Assembly: GCA_934630515.1 (NCBI GenBank)
Contig: CAKTVV010000001.1
Span: forward strand, 186,001-250,000
Direction: 5' to 3'
Length of the DNA stretch: 64,000 nucleotides
From: an uncultured Eubacteriales bacterium
GTDB lineage: Bacteria; Bacillota; Clostridia; Oscillospirales; Acutalibacteraceae
Shown: positions 38,408 to 45,050 of the stretch, in pieces
How the letters are laid out: each line of letters begins with the position of its first letter
Position numbering within the stretch: position 1 is the stretch's first letter
The notes under the pieces: model-generated
Told to the model about the DNA's origin: nothing
What the model saw: only the letters and a program-made list of their open reading frames with translations
Database searches by the model: none
Translations under genes and position numbers: made by a program

Positions 38408-39577
38408 TCACCGGGGCCGGATCAGGCACACCGCATGGGCGGCGATGCCCTCCAGCGTGCCAGTAAAGCCCAGCCCCTCCTCGGTGGTGGCTTTTACGCT
38501 CACCGCCGTCACGGGCAGCCCGCAGGCCGCCGCCAGCCGCTCCCGCATAGCGGGGATATGCGGCTTGAGCTTCGGCTGCTGCGCCAGCACGGTGGCGTCG
38601 ATATTCACCGGGGCATAGCCCGCCTGCCGCAGCCGGTCGATCACCCGGGCGAGCAGACCGATGCTGTCCGCTCCGGCATAGACTGGGTCGGTATCGGGGA
38701 ACAGCCCGCCGATATCCCCCAGCGCCGCCGCCCCCAGCAGGGCGTCCATCACCGCATGGGTCAGCACATCGGCGTCGGAATGTCCCAATAAGCCCCGCTC
38801 AAAGGGGACGGTCACGCCCCCTAAGATCAGCGGGCGCCCCGCCACCAGCCGGTGGACGTCATAGCCGTGTCCGATACGCATTGCGTTTTCTTCCCCTTTC
38901 CGCTGCTGTAGGATCGCCTGCGCCAGCGGCACATCCGCCGGGGCGGTTAACTTTAGATTGGTCTCCTCCCCCGGCACCAGCTGCACCGGCTGTCCCGCCG
39001 CCTCCAGAAGCTGGCAATCGTCGGTATACTCCTGCCCGGCGGCTTTTGCCGCCGCCAGCGCCCGGACATACCTCTGCCGGTCAAACACCTGAGGGGTCTG
39101 CACCCGCCACAGCCCCTCCCGCTCCACCGTTGCGGTGACGGTACCGGCGGCATCGGCTCGCTTGAGGGTATCCCGCACCGGGATCGCCGCCGCCGCCGCC
39201 CCGGTCTCCCGGGCAGCCGCCACAACAGCGTCTATCAGCGCCGCCGATACCAGCGGGCGGGCGCCGTCGTGGATGCCCACAAAGGCGGTCTCCGGCGGCA
39301 GCGCCGCCAGCCCCCGCTCCACCGACTGCTGCCGGCTGGCGCCGCCGGGCACCACGGCCAGCAGCTTGCGGATCCCGTTCTCCTGCGCCAGCGCCGCAAA
39401 GCTCTGCGCATCCTCCGGGCGGGCGATCAGCACGACGCCGTCCACCGAAGCGGCGCTCTCCAGCGCCCGCAGGGTGTGCAGCAGCACCGGCTCTCCGCCG
39501 AGAGGGATCGTCTGCTTGGGGCAGCCCATGCGGGTGGAGCTGCCCGCCGCCGCCACCAGCATCACCGTATACGCCAT
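38408..39577 (-). CDS. ispDF: Bifunctional IspD/IspF of the MEP isoprenoid pathway
   Basis: A 389-residue fusion. The N-terminal 2-C-methyl-D-erythritol 4-phosphate cytidylyltransferase has LVAAAGSSTRMGCPKQ, FVGIHDGARPLVS and RVQTPQVF, ending near residue 228. The C-terminal 2,4-cyclodiphosphate synthase begins MRIGHGYDVHRLVAGRPLIL and has LLGHSDADVLTHAVMDALLG, SVKATTEEGLGFTG. IspD and IspF catalyse non-consecutive steps of the pathway, and fusions are known in several phyla. ATG 39577 follows GGAGGG. It is 14 bases after asnA, so it appears to lie in the asparagine T-box operon, an unusual setting for an isoprenoid gene. Confidence 0.93.
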   Translation of the reverse strand: MAYTVMLVAAAGSSTRMGCPKQTIPLGGEPVLLHTLRALESAASVDGVVLIARPEDAQSFAALAQENGIRKLLAVVPGGASRQQSVERGLAALPPETAFVGIHDGARPLVSAALIDAVVAAARETGAAAAAIPVRDTLKRADAAGTVTATVEREGLWRVQTPQVFDRQRYVRALAAAKAAGQEYTDDCQLLEAAGQPVQLVPGEETNLKLTAPADVPLAQAILQQRKGEENAMRIGHGYDVHRLVAGRPLILGGVTVPFERGLLGHSDADVLTHAVMDALLGAAALGDIGGLFPDTDPVYAGADSIGLLARVIDRLRQAGYAPVNIDATVLAQQPKLKPHIPAMRERLAAACGLPVTAVSVKATTEEGLGFTGTLEGIAAHAVCLIRPR

Positions 39578-39591
39578 GGCGTTCCCTCCGC

Positions 39592-40602
39592 TCACAGCAG
39601 CGGCACGCCGTGCGCCTGACAGGCGGCGACCATATCCTCCGGCCAGACCGACACCTGCACCTCGCCGATGTGGGCTTTCTCCAGCATCAGCATACACAGA
39701 CGGCTCTGTCCGATGCCGCCGCCGATGGTCAGCGGCAGGGTATCCTCCAAAATGCCCCGGTGATAGGCATACTGCATCCGATCCTCGGCTCCGGCAAGCT
39801 TCAGCTGCCGCCGCAGGCTCTCGGCATCCACCCGCACGCCCATGGAGCTGACCTCCAGCGCCTGCCCCAAGGTTTCATCCCAGAACAGCAGATCCCCGTT
39901 CAGCCGCCAATCGTCATAGTCCGGCGCCCGTCCGTCGTGGGGCTTGCCGTCCGCCAGCGCCCCGCCGATCTGCATGAGAAACACGGTGCCGTGCTCCTTG
40001 GTGATGGCATTTTCCCGCTCCTTGGAGGTCAGATCGGGGTAGCGATCCGCCAGCTGCTGGGCGGTGAGGAAATAGACCTCCTCGCTCAGCTCGGCGGTCA
40101 ACAACGGGTATTTCTGCTGCAACAGCTTGTTGGTGTCCACCACCGCCTTGGCGATGCGGCGCACCGTATGCTGTAAATATTCGACGGTGCGCTGCTCCCG
40201 GGTGATGACCTTTTCCCAGTCCCACTGATCCACGAAGATGGAATGGGTGTTGTCCATCTCATCGTCCCGCCGGATGGCGTTCATATCCGTATACAGCCCC
40301 TCGCCGGGCTGAAAGCCGTAGCGCCCCAGCGCCACCCGCTTCCATTTCGCCAGCGACTGCACCACCTCGGCGTGCGCCTCGTCCAGCTGCTTGACGGTGA
40401 AATCCACCTTGCGCTCCACGCCGTTCAGATCGTCGTTGATGCCGCTGCCGCCCATCACCAGCACCGGGGCGGTCACCCGCTCCAGATGCAGATTCTGCGC
40501 CAGCAGCACCTGAAAAGTATCCTTGATCACCTTGATCGCCTGCTGGGTCTGGCGCAGCCCCAGCTTCGGGTCATATCCGGGGAAAAAATGATATTCCGAC
40601 AT
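39592..40602 (-). CDS. asnA: Aspartate-ammonia ligase (asparagine synthetase A)
   Basis: A 336-residue AsnA, making asparagine from aspartate, ammonia and ATP; it shares a fold with class II aminoacyl-tRNA synthetases. Motifs: YDPKLGLRQTQQAIKVIKDT near the N-terminus, VMGGSGINDDLNGVERKV, LYTDMNAIRRDDE, NGDLLFWDETL and the C-terminal LTIGGGIGQSRLCMLML. Length is normal. It follows asnS by 23 bases, so the T-box sensing uncharged tRNA-Asn would raise both charging and synthesis of asparagine. Confidence 0.95.
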   Translation of the reverse strand: MSEYHFFPGYDPKLGLRQTQQAIKVIKDTFQVLLAQNLHLERVTAPVLVMGGSGINDDLNGVERKVDFTVKQLDEAHAEVVQSLAKWKRVALGRYGFQPGEGLYTDMNAIRRDDEMDNTHSIFVDQWDWEKVITREQRTVEYLQHTVRRIAKAVVDTNKLLQQKYPLLTAELSEEVYFLTAQQLADRYPDLTSKERENAITKEHGTVFLMQIGGALADGKPHDGRAPDYDDWRLNGDLLFWDETLGQALEVSSMGVRVDAESLRRQLKLAGAEDRMQYAYHRGILEDTLPLTIGGGIGQSRLCMLMLEKAHIGEVQVSVWPEDMVAACQAHGVPLL

Positions 40603-40625
40603 AGCGTTGACTCCTTTCAGCTCTC

Positions 40626-41996
40626 TCAGCGGATGCTGCCCACGGTGCGGGGGAACAGCTGCACGTCCCGGATGTTGGACACACCGGTCACATACATGAT
40701 GATGCGCTCAAAGCCCAGCCCGAATCCGGAATGGGGCACCGAGCCGAACCGCCGCAGATCCAGATAATCCCGGTAGTCGTCCAGATTCATATGCCGCTCC
40801 TGCATGGCAGCCAGCAGCTTGTCCAGATCCGCCTCCCGCTCGGAGCAGCCGATGATCTCGCCCACCCCCGGCACCAGCAGATCGGTGGCTGCCACCGTCT
40901 TGCCGTCGGGATTTTGCTTCATATAGAAGGACTTGATATCCTTGGGATAGTTGGTAACAAACACCGGCTTTTTGAATACCTGCTCGGTGATATACCGCTC
41001 ATGCTCCGTCTGCAGGTCGCAGCCCCAATAGACCGGATATTTGAATTCCACATCCGCCTTTTCCAGAATAGCGATGGCGTCGGTATAATCCAGCACCTGG
41101 AACTCATGATCGGTGACGCTCCGGAGCTTTTCCTGCAGACCCGGCTCAAAGAATTTGTCGAAGAACGCCAGCTCCTCCGGGCATTTCTCCATCACGTCCC
41201 GGATGATGTATTTGATCATCTCCTCGGCGATCTCAATGATGTCCGGCAGCTCCGCAAACGCCACCTCCGGCTCCACATGCCAGAATTCCGCCACATGACG
41301 GGGGGTGTTGCTGTTCTCCGCCCGGAAGGAGGGACCGAAGGTGTAGATCTTCCCCAGCGCCATGGCAGCCATCTCGCCCTCCAGCTGTCCGGAAACGCTC
41401 AGCCCCGCCCGGCGGCCGAAAAAGTCGGCGGCGTAGTATTCCTCGGCGCTCTTATACTGATCGGAATAGCCGATGGTGGTGACCTTGAACATCTCGCCGG
41501 CGCCCTCGCAGTCGCTGGCGGTGATCAGCGGGGTGTTCACATAGACATAGCCCTGCTCCTGAAAATACCGATGGATGGCAGCCGCCATCACCGACCGCAC
41601 CCGGAAGATGGCGTTGAACATATTGGTGCGCACCCGCAGATGGGGGATGGAGCGGAGAAACTCCACCGTATGGCGCTTCTTCTGCAGGGGATATTCGCCG
41701 GGGCAGGTGCCCAGCACGGTGACGGCGGCCGCATTCACCTCCACGCCGTTGCGCTCGCTGGCGATCAGCTCGCCCTCCACTTTCAGGCTGGTGCCGATGG
41801 GCATGAAGGCGCTGATATCGCCCATTTTCTCCTTATCCAGCACGATCTGCAGGTGCTTGAGGGTGGTGCCGTCGTTCATCTCCAGAAAGGCGACGTTTTT
41901 CGAGTCCCGGGAGGTGCGTACCCAACCGCAGACCGTGACGGTCTGCCCGATGTACGCCGGGTCGGTGAACAGAATACGAATGTCCGTGTGTTTCAT
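40626..41996 (-). CDS. asnS: Asparagine-tRNA ligase
   Basis: A 456-residue class IIb synthetase. The OB-fold anticodon-binding domain is at the N-terminus (IGQTVTVCGWVRTSRDSKNV). The catalytic domain has the motif 2 region FRAENSNTPRHVAEFWHVE and the C-terminal motif 3 GFGLGFERIIMYVTG. The LSVSGQLEGEMAAMALGKIY segment is typical of AsnRS/AspRS. Specificity for asparagine is supported by the upstream T-box with an AAC specifier and by asnA downstream. ATG 41996 follows AAGGAG. Confidence 0.95.
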   Translation of the reverse strand: MKHTDIRILFTDPAYIGQTVTVCGWVRTSRDSKNVAFLEMNDGTTLKHLQIVLDKEKMGDISAFMPIGTSLKVEGELIASERNGVEVNAAAVTVLGTCPGEYPLQKKRHTVEFLRSIPHLRVRTNMFNAIFRVRSVMAAAIHRYFQEQGYVYVNTPLITASDCEGAGEMFKVTTIGYSDQYKSAEEYYAADFFGRRAGLSVSGQLEGEMAAMALGKIYTFGPSFRAENSNTPRHVAEFWHVEPEVAFAELPDIIEIAEEMIKYIIRDVMEKCPEELAFFDKFFEPGLQEKLRSVTDHEFQVLDYTDAIAILEKADVEFKYPVYWGCDLQTEHERYITEQVFKKPVFVTNYPKDIKSFYMKQNPDGKTVAATDLLVPGVGEIIGCSEREADLDKLLAAMQERHMNLDDYRDYLDLRRFGSVPHSGFGLGFERIIMYVTGVSNIRDVQLFPRTVGSIR

Positions 41997-42040
41997 AGCG
42001 CTATTCTCCTTATCTTCATCAAAATCTGCCCGGATAAAAC

Positions 42041-42307
42041 AAAAAAGCCGTCCGTCCTACATCATAGGACGAACAGCTCAGCTGCCCGTGGTGCCACCTA
42101 TATTGCCGACGATCGCCGGCCGCTCCGCCTCTGACAAGGCTTTGCCCTTTAACGCAGGGTGTACGGCGCTCCTACTGCCCCGGGCGGGGGTTCGGTTTGC
42201 GGCTCGGGAGTGTTATTCCCGCAGCGGTCTGTCACCGGGCTCTCACCCTCCCCGGCTCGCTTGGGACGCTGTGCGGCGGTACTTCTCTCCGTCAAGGCCT
42301 GTTTACT
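42041..42307 (-). promoter_or_regulatory. T-box leader specific for tRNA-Asn
   Basis: The asnS leader has the T-box antiterminator core AGGTGGCACCACGG (minus strand, UGGCACC at 42096-42090). The bulge UGGC would pair with a 3' GCCA end, matching the G discriminator of tRNA-Asn. A stem-I internal loop reads GGGAATAACACTCCC with specifier AAC (42214-42212) followed by A. A 13-bp terminator helix (42047-42077) with T6 (42041-42046) follows the core, allowing the usual terminator/antiterminator switch. It reads in front of asnS-asnA-ispDF. Confidence 0.92.
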
Positions 42308-42313
42308 GTTCCG

Positions 42314-42342
42314 AGAATACCACATTTACGGCGGCTTGTCAA
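42314..42342 (-). promoter_or_regulatory. Promoter of the asnS T-box operon
   Basis: Minus-strand TTGACA (42337-42342), 17-base spacer, TATTCT (42314-42319). Start of transcription is predicted near 42307. Confidence 0.85.
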
Positions 42343-42371
42343 CCGATTTTTTCAAAAAGTCCCTTTGACGG

Positions 42372-42400
42372 TTGACAGCCGGCGACAGCTGTGCTACACT
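42372..42400 (+). promoter_or_regulatory. Promoter of the DUF6198-type gene
   Basis: TTGACA (42372-42377), 17-base spacer, TACACT (42395-42400), divergent from the asnS promoter. It gives a leader of about 200 bases. Confidence 0.85.
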
Positions 42401-42406
42401 GTCTGT

Positions 42407-42604
42407 CAGAAAATTGGTGTGGATTTTTCTGAATTGAACGGTTCATTTTCGCCATACATTCCTGCGGGGATGTATGGCGTTTTTTATTGGGCGTCCGGGG
42501 CGCAGGAAAAGGGTCTATGACCCGTAAGGAGGTGGAGAAACCGGGGACGGCTCGTTTTGACCGCAGCGACAGCATAACATGAAATTTGGCAGGGGGTTTT
42601 CTGT
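42407..42604 (+). promoter_or_regulatory. Structured leader with internal terminator (candidate attenuator)
   Basis: The leader first has a possible stem TCAGAAAA/TTTTTCTGA, then a terminator-like hairpin (CGCCATACAT with its complement, 42450-42479) followed by TTTTTTATT, all 120 bases before the gene. After it come a GGGTC-TAT-GACCC hairpin near 42511, a possible CGTCC/GGACG long-range pairing, and a 21-codon frame at 42517-42582 (MTRKEVEKPGTARFDRSD). I compared it mentally with common riboswitches and recognised none. Confidence 0.55.
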
Positions 42605-43306
42605 ATGCAAGAAGTAACCAATCGCAAAAAGCGCATATTTCCGGCAGAGCTGGCGTATTTATTGGCTTTGGTGCTGCTGGCGTTCGCCGTTGCCATGCTG
42701 ACCACCGCCGGATTCGGGGTGTCCATGATCGTGGCTCCGGCGTATCTGGTCAGCCTGAAGGTATCTATTTTGTCCTTTGGGCAGGCGGAATATGCATTGC
42801 AGGCGGGGGTTTTCGTCCTGTTCTGTGTGGTGATGGGGCAGTTTCGCTGGATCTATTTATCCTCCTTCGGAACCTGTCTGCTGTATGGAGCGGTGTTGGA
42901 TCTGTGGCGGCGGCTTCCTCTGTTTGATCCGCAGATGACTGCCCCGGATAGCCTGCCCCTATGGGGACGGCTGCTCTTATTTGTGTGCGGGGTGCTGCTC
43001 ACCGCCCTGTCCGTTTCCCTGTTTTACAAAACCTATCTGTATCCGCAGGTGTACGACTTCTTCGTGAAAGGGGTCAGCCAAAAATATGCCGTGCCGCTGC
43101 CCCGGTTCAAGACGCTGTTTGATCTCTCCTGCCTGCTGGTAGCGGTGGTGCTGTCGCTGCTGTTTTTCGGACGGCTGACCGCCATCGGATGGGGAACGCT
43201 GGTGATGGCGGTGTGCAACGGCACGCTGATCGGCTGGTTTGGAAAGCAATTCGACCGCATCTGGGAGATCCGACCGCTGTTTCCCCGGTTCGCCGCCCAT
43301 TTTTGA
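42605..43306 (+). CDS. DUF6198/YczE-YitT-type integral membrane protein
   Basis: A 233-residue membrane protein with about five or six helices (AYLLALVLLAFAVAMLTTA, YALQAGVFVLFCVVMGQF, LLLFVCGVLLTALSVSLFY, LFDLSCLLVAVVLSLLFFG, WGTLVMAVCNGTLIGWFG). The pattern AGFGVSMIVAPAYLVS after helix 1 is typical of DUF6198/YczE-like proteins of clostridia, whose function is unknown. ATG 42605 follows AGGGGG. It is a single gene between its own promoter and terminator, and the long leader suggests regulation by attenuation, perhaps by a transported ligand. Confidence 0.8.
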   Translation: MQEVTNRKKRIFPAELAYLLALVLLAFAVAMLTTAGFGVSMIVAPAYLVSLKVSILSFGQAEYALQAGVFVLFCVVMGQFRWIYLSSFGTCLLYGAVLDLWRRLPLFDPQMTAPDSLPLWGRLLLFVCGVLLTALSVSLFYKTYLYPQVYDFFVKGVSQKYAVPLPRFKTLFDLSCLLVAVVLSLLFFGRLTAIGWGTLVMAVCNGTLIGWFGKQFDRIWEIRPLFPRFAAHF

Positions 43307-43388
43307 TTTCGCCCCACTCTGCGCAGTCGGATAGAACCGCTGTGTGCAGTCAAAAAACGTCCGCTCCTTTCGGCGGAGCTCCATAAGG

Positions 43389-43425
43389 AAGAAGGCAGCG
43401 CAAAATTTGTGCTGCCTTCTTTTTG
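43389..43425 (+). terminator. Terminator of the DUF6198-type gene
   Basis: An 11-bp stem (AAGAAGGCAGC with its complement) is followed by TTTTTG on the plus strand, 80 bases after the stop. Confidence 0.88.
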
Positions 43426-43496
43426 CGCTATCCGAAAAAAGAACGATACCAGATCTTGACGACTAAATCCGATGCTCGCCGTACTTATGGACAAAA

Positions 43497-43712
43497 GGGA
43501 TATTCCGGGCTTTGCCCGGAGGGATATTTTCCTTTCGAAAAGTGATATGAACGCCTGCCGGCTTTCGTGAAAGTATATTCGCCGCCTTAACTGCCGCATG
43601 CAATAGCACTATGCGAAGCATAATACCCCTGTCCGAAGGACAATATCACTCGCCGCCGGGCGAATATAACTGAGGCGCACTTCCTTACGGAGTGCGCCTC
43701 TTCGCCTGTTTT
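43497..43712. repeat. Composite array of small hairpins with GATAT/AATAT spacers
   Basis: A non-coding stretch made of successive short palindromes: CCGGGCTTTGCCCGG, ATGCGAAGCAT, TGTCCGAAGGACA, CGCCGCCGGGCG and a larger GAGGCGCACT...AGTGCGCCTC stem, most separated by GATAT, AATAT or TATATT. This mosaic looks like the dispersed palindromic elements known from gut clostridial genomes. Only one copy is in the window. It fills most of the 460-base gap between the DUF6198 gene and the lipoprotein gene. Confidence 0.6.
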
Positions 43713-43765
43713 TTTGTTATGCTGTTTTCCGACTCTGTGGGGTATCCGATGGCAGCTTTCAGCGA

Positions 43766-44356
43766 TCAATTTGATTCGGAAACGGCAGCGGCGTCATATG
43801 AAATGCTCAACCTTGATGCTTCGGCACCGGCAGTGCCTGCTGCGCAATATAGCACAAGTGCAACCGTAACGGATTCATTGGCTTCCAAAGTGTCTGAAAA
43901 AACATATCCTGAATCAAGGGGGGTTGATTCGATAATATTTCTGACTGCGGAGCCTAAGGTTTCGTACGCAGCCTGAACAGGAGCGACGTATCCAAACTCT
44001 GCGCTTCCTGCCGTACCCTCGACCATTGTAAGCTTAAGCTGGTAGCTTATGGGGGTTGCCTCGTGGTTTTCAATGTTGAAATACACGATTTTTCCGCTGT
44101 TGGACGGTATTTCGCTTATATCCTTGAAAGGCTCGTCATCTGTTTTCGGAGCAGTCCAATCCGTATAGTTAAAGGAATATTTGAATTCTGTCATAAGCTC
44201 CTTTTTTTCCGGATGCTCGGTTTGTTTGGATTGTGTCGGCGATTCGCTTGCTTCACCAGACTTCTTTGAGGAAGAGCAGGCGGTCGAGCAAAGTATCAGG
44301 ATAAAGCACAGCGCTGCAGCTACCGATCTCATAAAAATACCTTGTGTAGTTTTCAT
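43766..44356 (-). CDS. Predicted lipoprotein of unknown function
   Basis: A 196-residue exported protein with a lipoprotein-type signal (RSVAAALCFILILCSTACSS), then a Ser/Lys/Glu-rich linker (KKSGEASESPTQSKQTE) and a single domain of about 140 residues rich in beta-strand patterns (KYSFNYTDWTAP, KIVYFNIENHEATPISYQL). I recognise no family. ATG 44356 follows AAGGAG; the longer frame includes the promoter. Base composition is clearly lower in G+C than neighbouring genes, and codons such as AAA/GAA/ATA are frequent, suggesting acquisition by transfer. It is monocistronic. Confidence 0.75.
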   Translation of the reverse strand: MKTTQGIFMRSVAAALCFILILCSTACSSSKKSGEASESPTQSKQTEHPEKKELMTEFKYSFNYTDWTAPKTDDEPFKDISEIPSNSGKIVYFNIENHEATPISYQLKLTMVEGTAGSAEFGYVAPVQAAYETLGSAVRNIIESTPLDSGYVFSDTLEANESVTVALVLYCAAGTAGAEASRLSISYDAAAVSESN

Positions 44357-44408
44357 AGATTTTATCTCCTTAATACAGCGGTCGATTTTTACAACCGTAT
44401 TTTTATAC

Positions 44409-44437
44409 ATTATATGTTTATTTTTCTTTTTTGTCAA
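44409..44437 (-). promoter_or_regulatory. Consensus promoter of the lipoprotein gene
   Basis: Minus-strand TTGACA (44432-44437), 17-base spacer, TATAAT (44409-44414), within an AT-rich stretch. A perfect consensus. Confidence 0.9.
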
Positions 44438-44449
44438 TATAATACTACC

Positions 44450-44915
44450 TTAATCAAGCATCAAAACAGCACAGCTCGACTGCAAACGGTATTGGCTCTG
44501 TCGCTTTACGGTCTCTCTGCTTCCCGACGCCCGTCCAAGCGTTTTTCTTTATCGGGATATTTGCCCTCCGATATAAAGCCGGTTGCGGAGTTGGTTTAGA
44601 CAAAGCGATCGATCATAAGCCGCCATTCCTCGGTTGTAGGCACAAGTTGACCCTTTTGCTTCATCGGTCATACCTCCCTTGATCTTCCGCAATCCTTATA
44701 GCGAAGTTAGTAGTAATAATCGAATAAGAAAGAATGCCAAATAATTATCGCTTGACATTTTTGATTTTCTCTCGGGAAGTGATTGAACAACTCGATAGAA
44801 GCAACAAATTTAGGGGATTTTTGCAAGGAATCCAGCCAACGAATTTTGACATCCTTCATTTGATCAATCCGAAAAGCTACCGTTCCAAGTGCCATCAAGT
44901 ACCATATAATAACAA
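44450..44915. other. Low-G+C non-coding patch with a short remnant frame
   Basis: No full gene is visible. On the minus strand 44596-44664 is a 22-residue frame (MKQKGQLVPTTEEWRLMIDR) with a good GGGAGG box and an in-frame stop, which may be the start of a broken gene. Overlapping AT-rich frames on both strands at 44707-44937 lack Shine-Dalgarno sequences and run into the pnp terminator. The patch looks like debris of an insertion. Confidence 0.4.
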
Positions 44916-44917
44916 AA

Positions 44918-44950
44918 TCACCGAGAAAAGCTTTTAGCTTCTCTCGGTGA
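44918..44950 (-). terminator. Terminator of the rpsO-pnp operon
   Basis: A 9-bp perfect outer stem (TCACCGAGA with its complement) plus an inner AAGCT/AGCTT is followed on the minus strand by TTTTGTTATTAT, 100 bases after the pnp stop. On the plus strand CTTTATTT follows, so it may be bidirectional. Confidence 0.85.
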
Positions 44951-45050
44951 CTTTATTTGCCCTTGCCACGCCTGATGAACGGTTTTGTTCAACACTTCGT
45001 TATCCGTCCGCAGGGACGGCTTTTGGGTTCAATGGGGATCTGGCGCCGGA

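Noticed and set aside
42407..42604. Known riboswitch (cobalamin, TPP, SAM, guanidine, preQ1, fluoride, ZTP, T-box)
   Set aside because: None of the consensus cores I know could be found; a covariance-model search would be decisive.
44707..44937. Overlapping 60-70 codon frames on both strands
   Set aside because: AT-rich sequence gives open frames by chance; neither has a Shine-Dalgarno, and the plus frame runs into the terminator hairpin.
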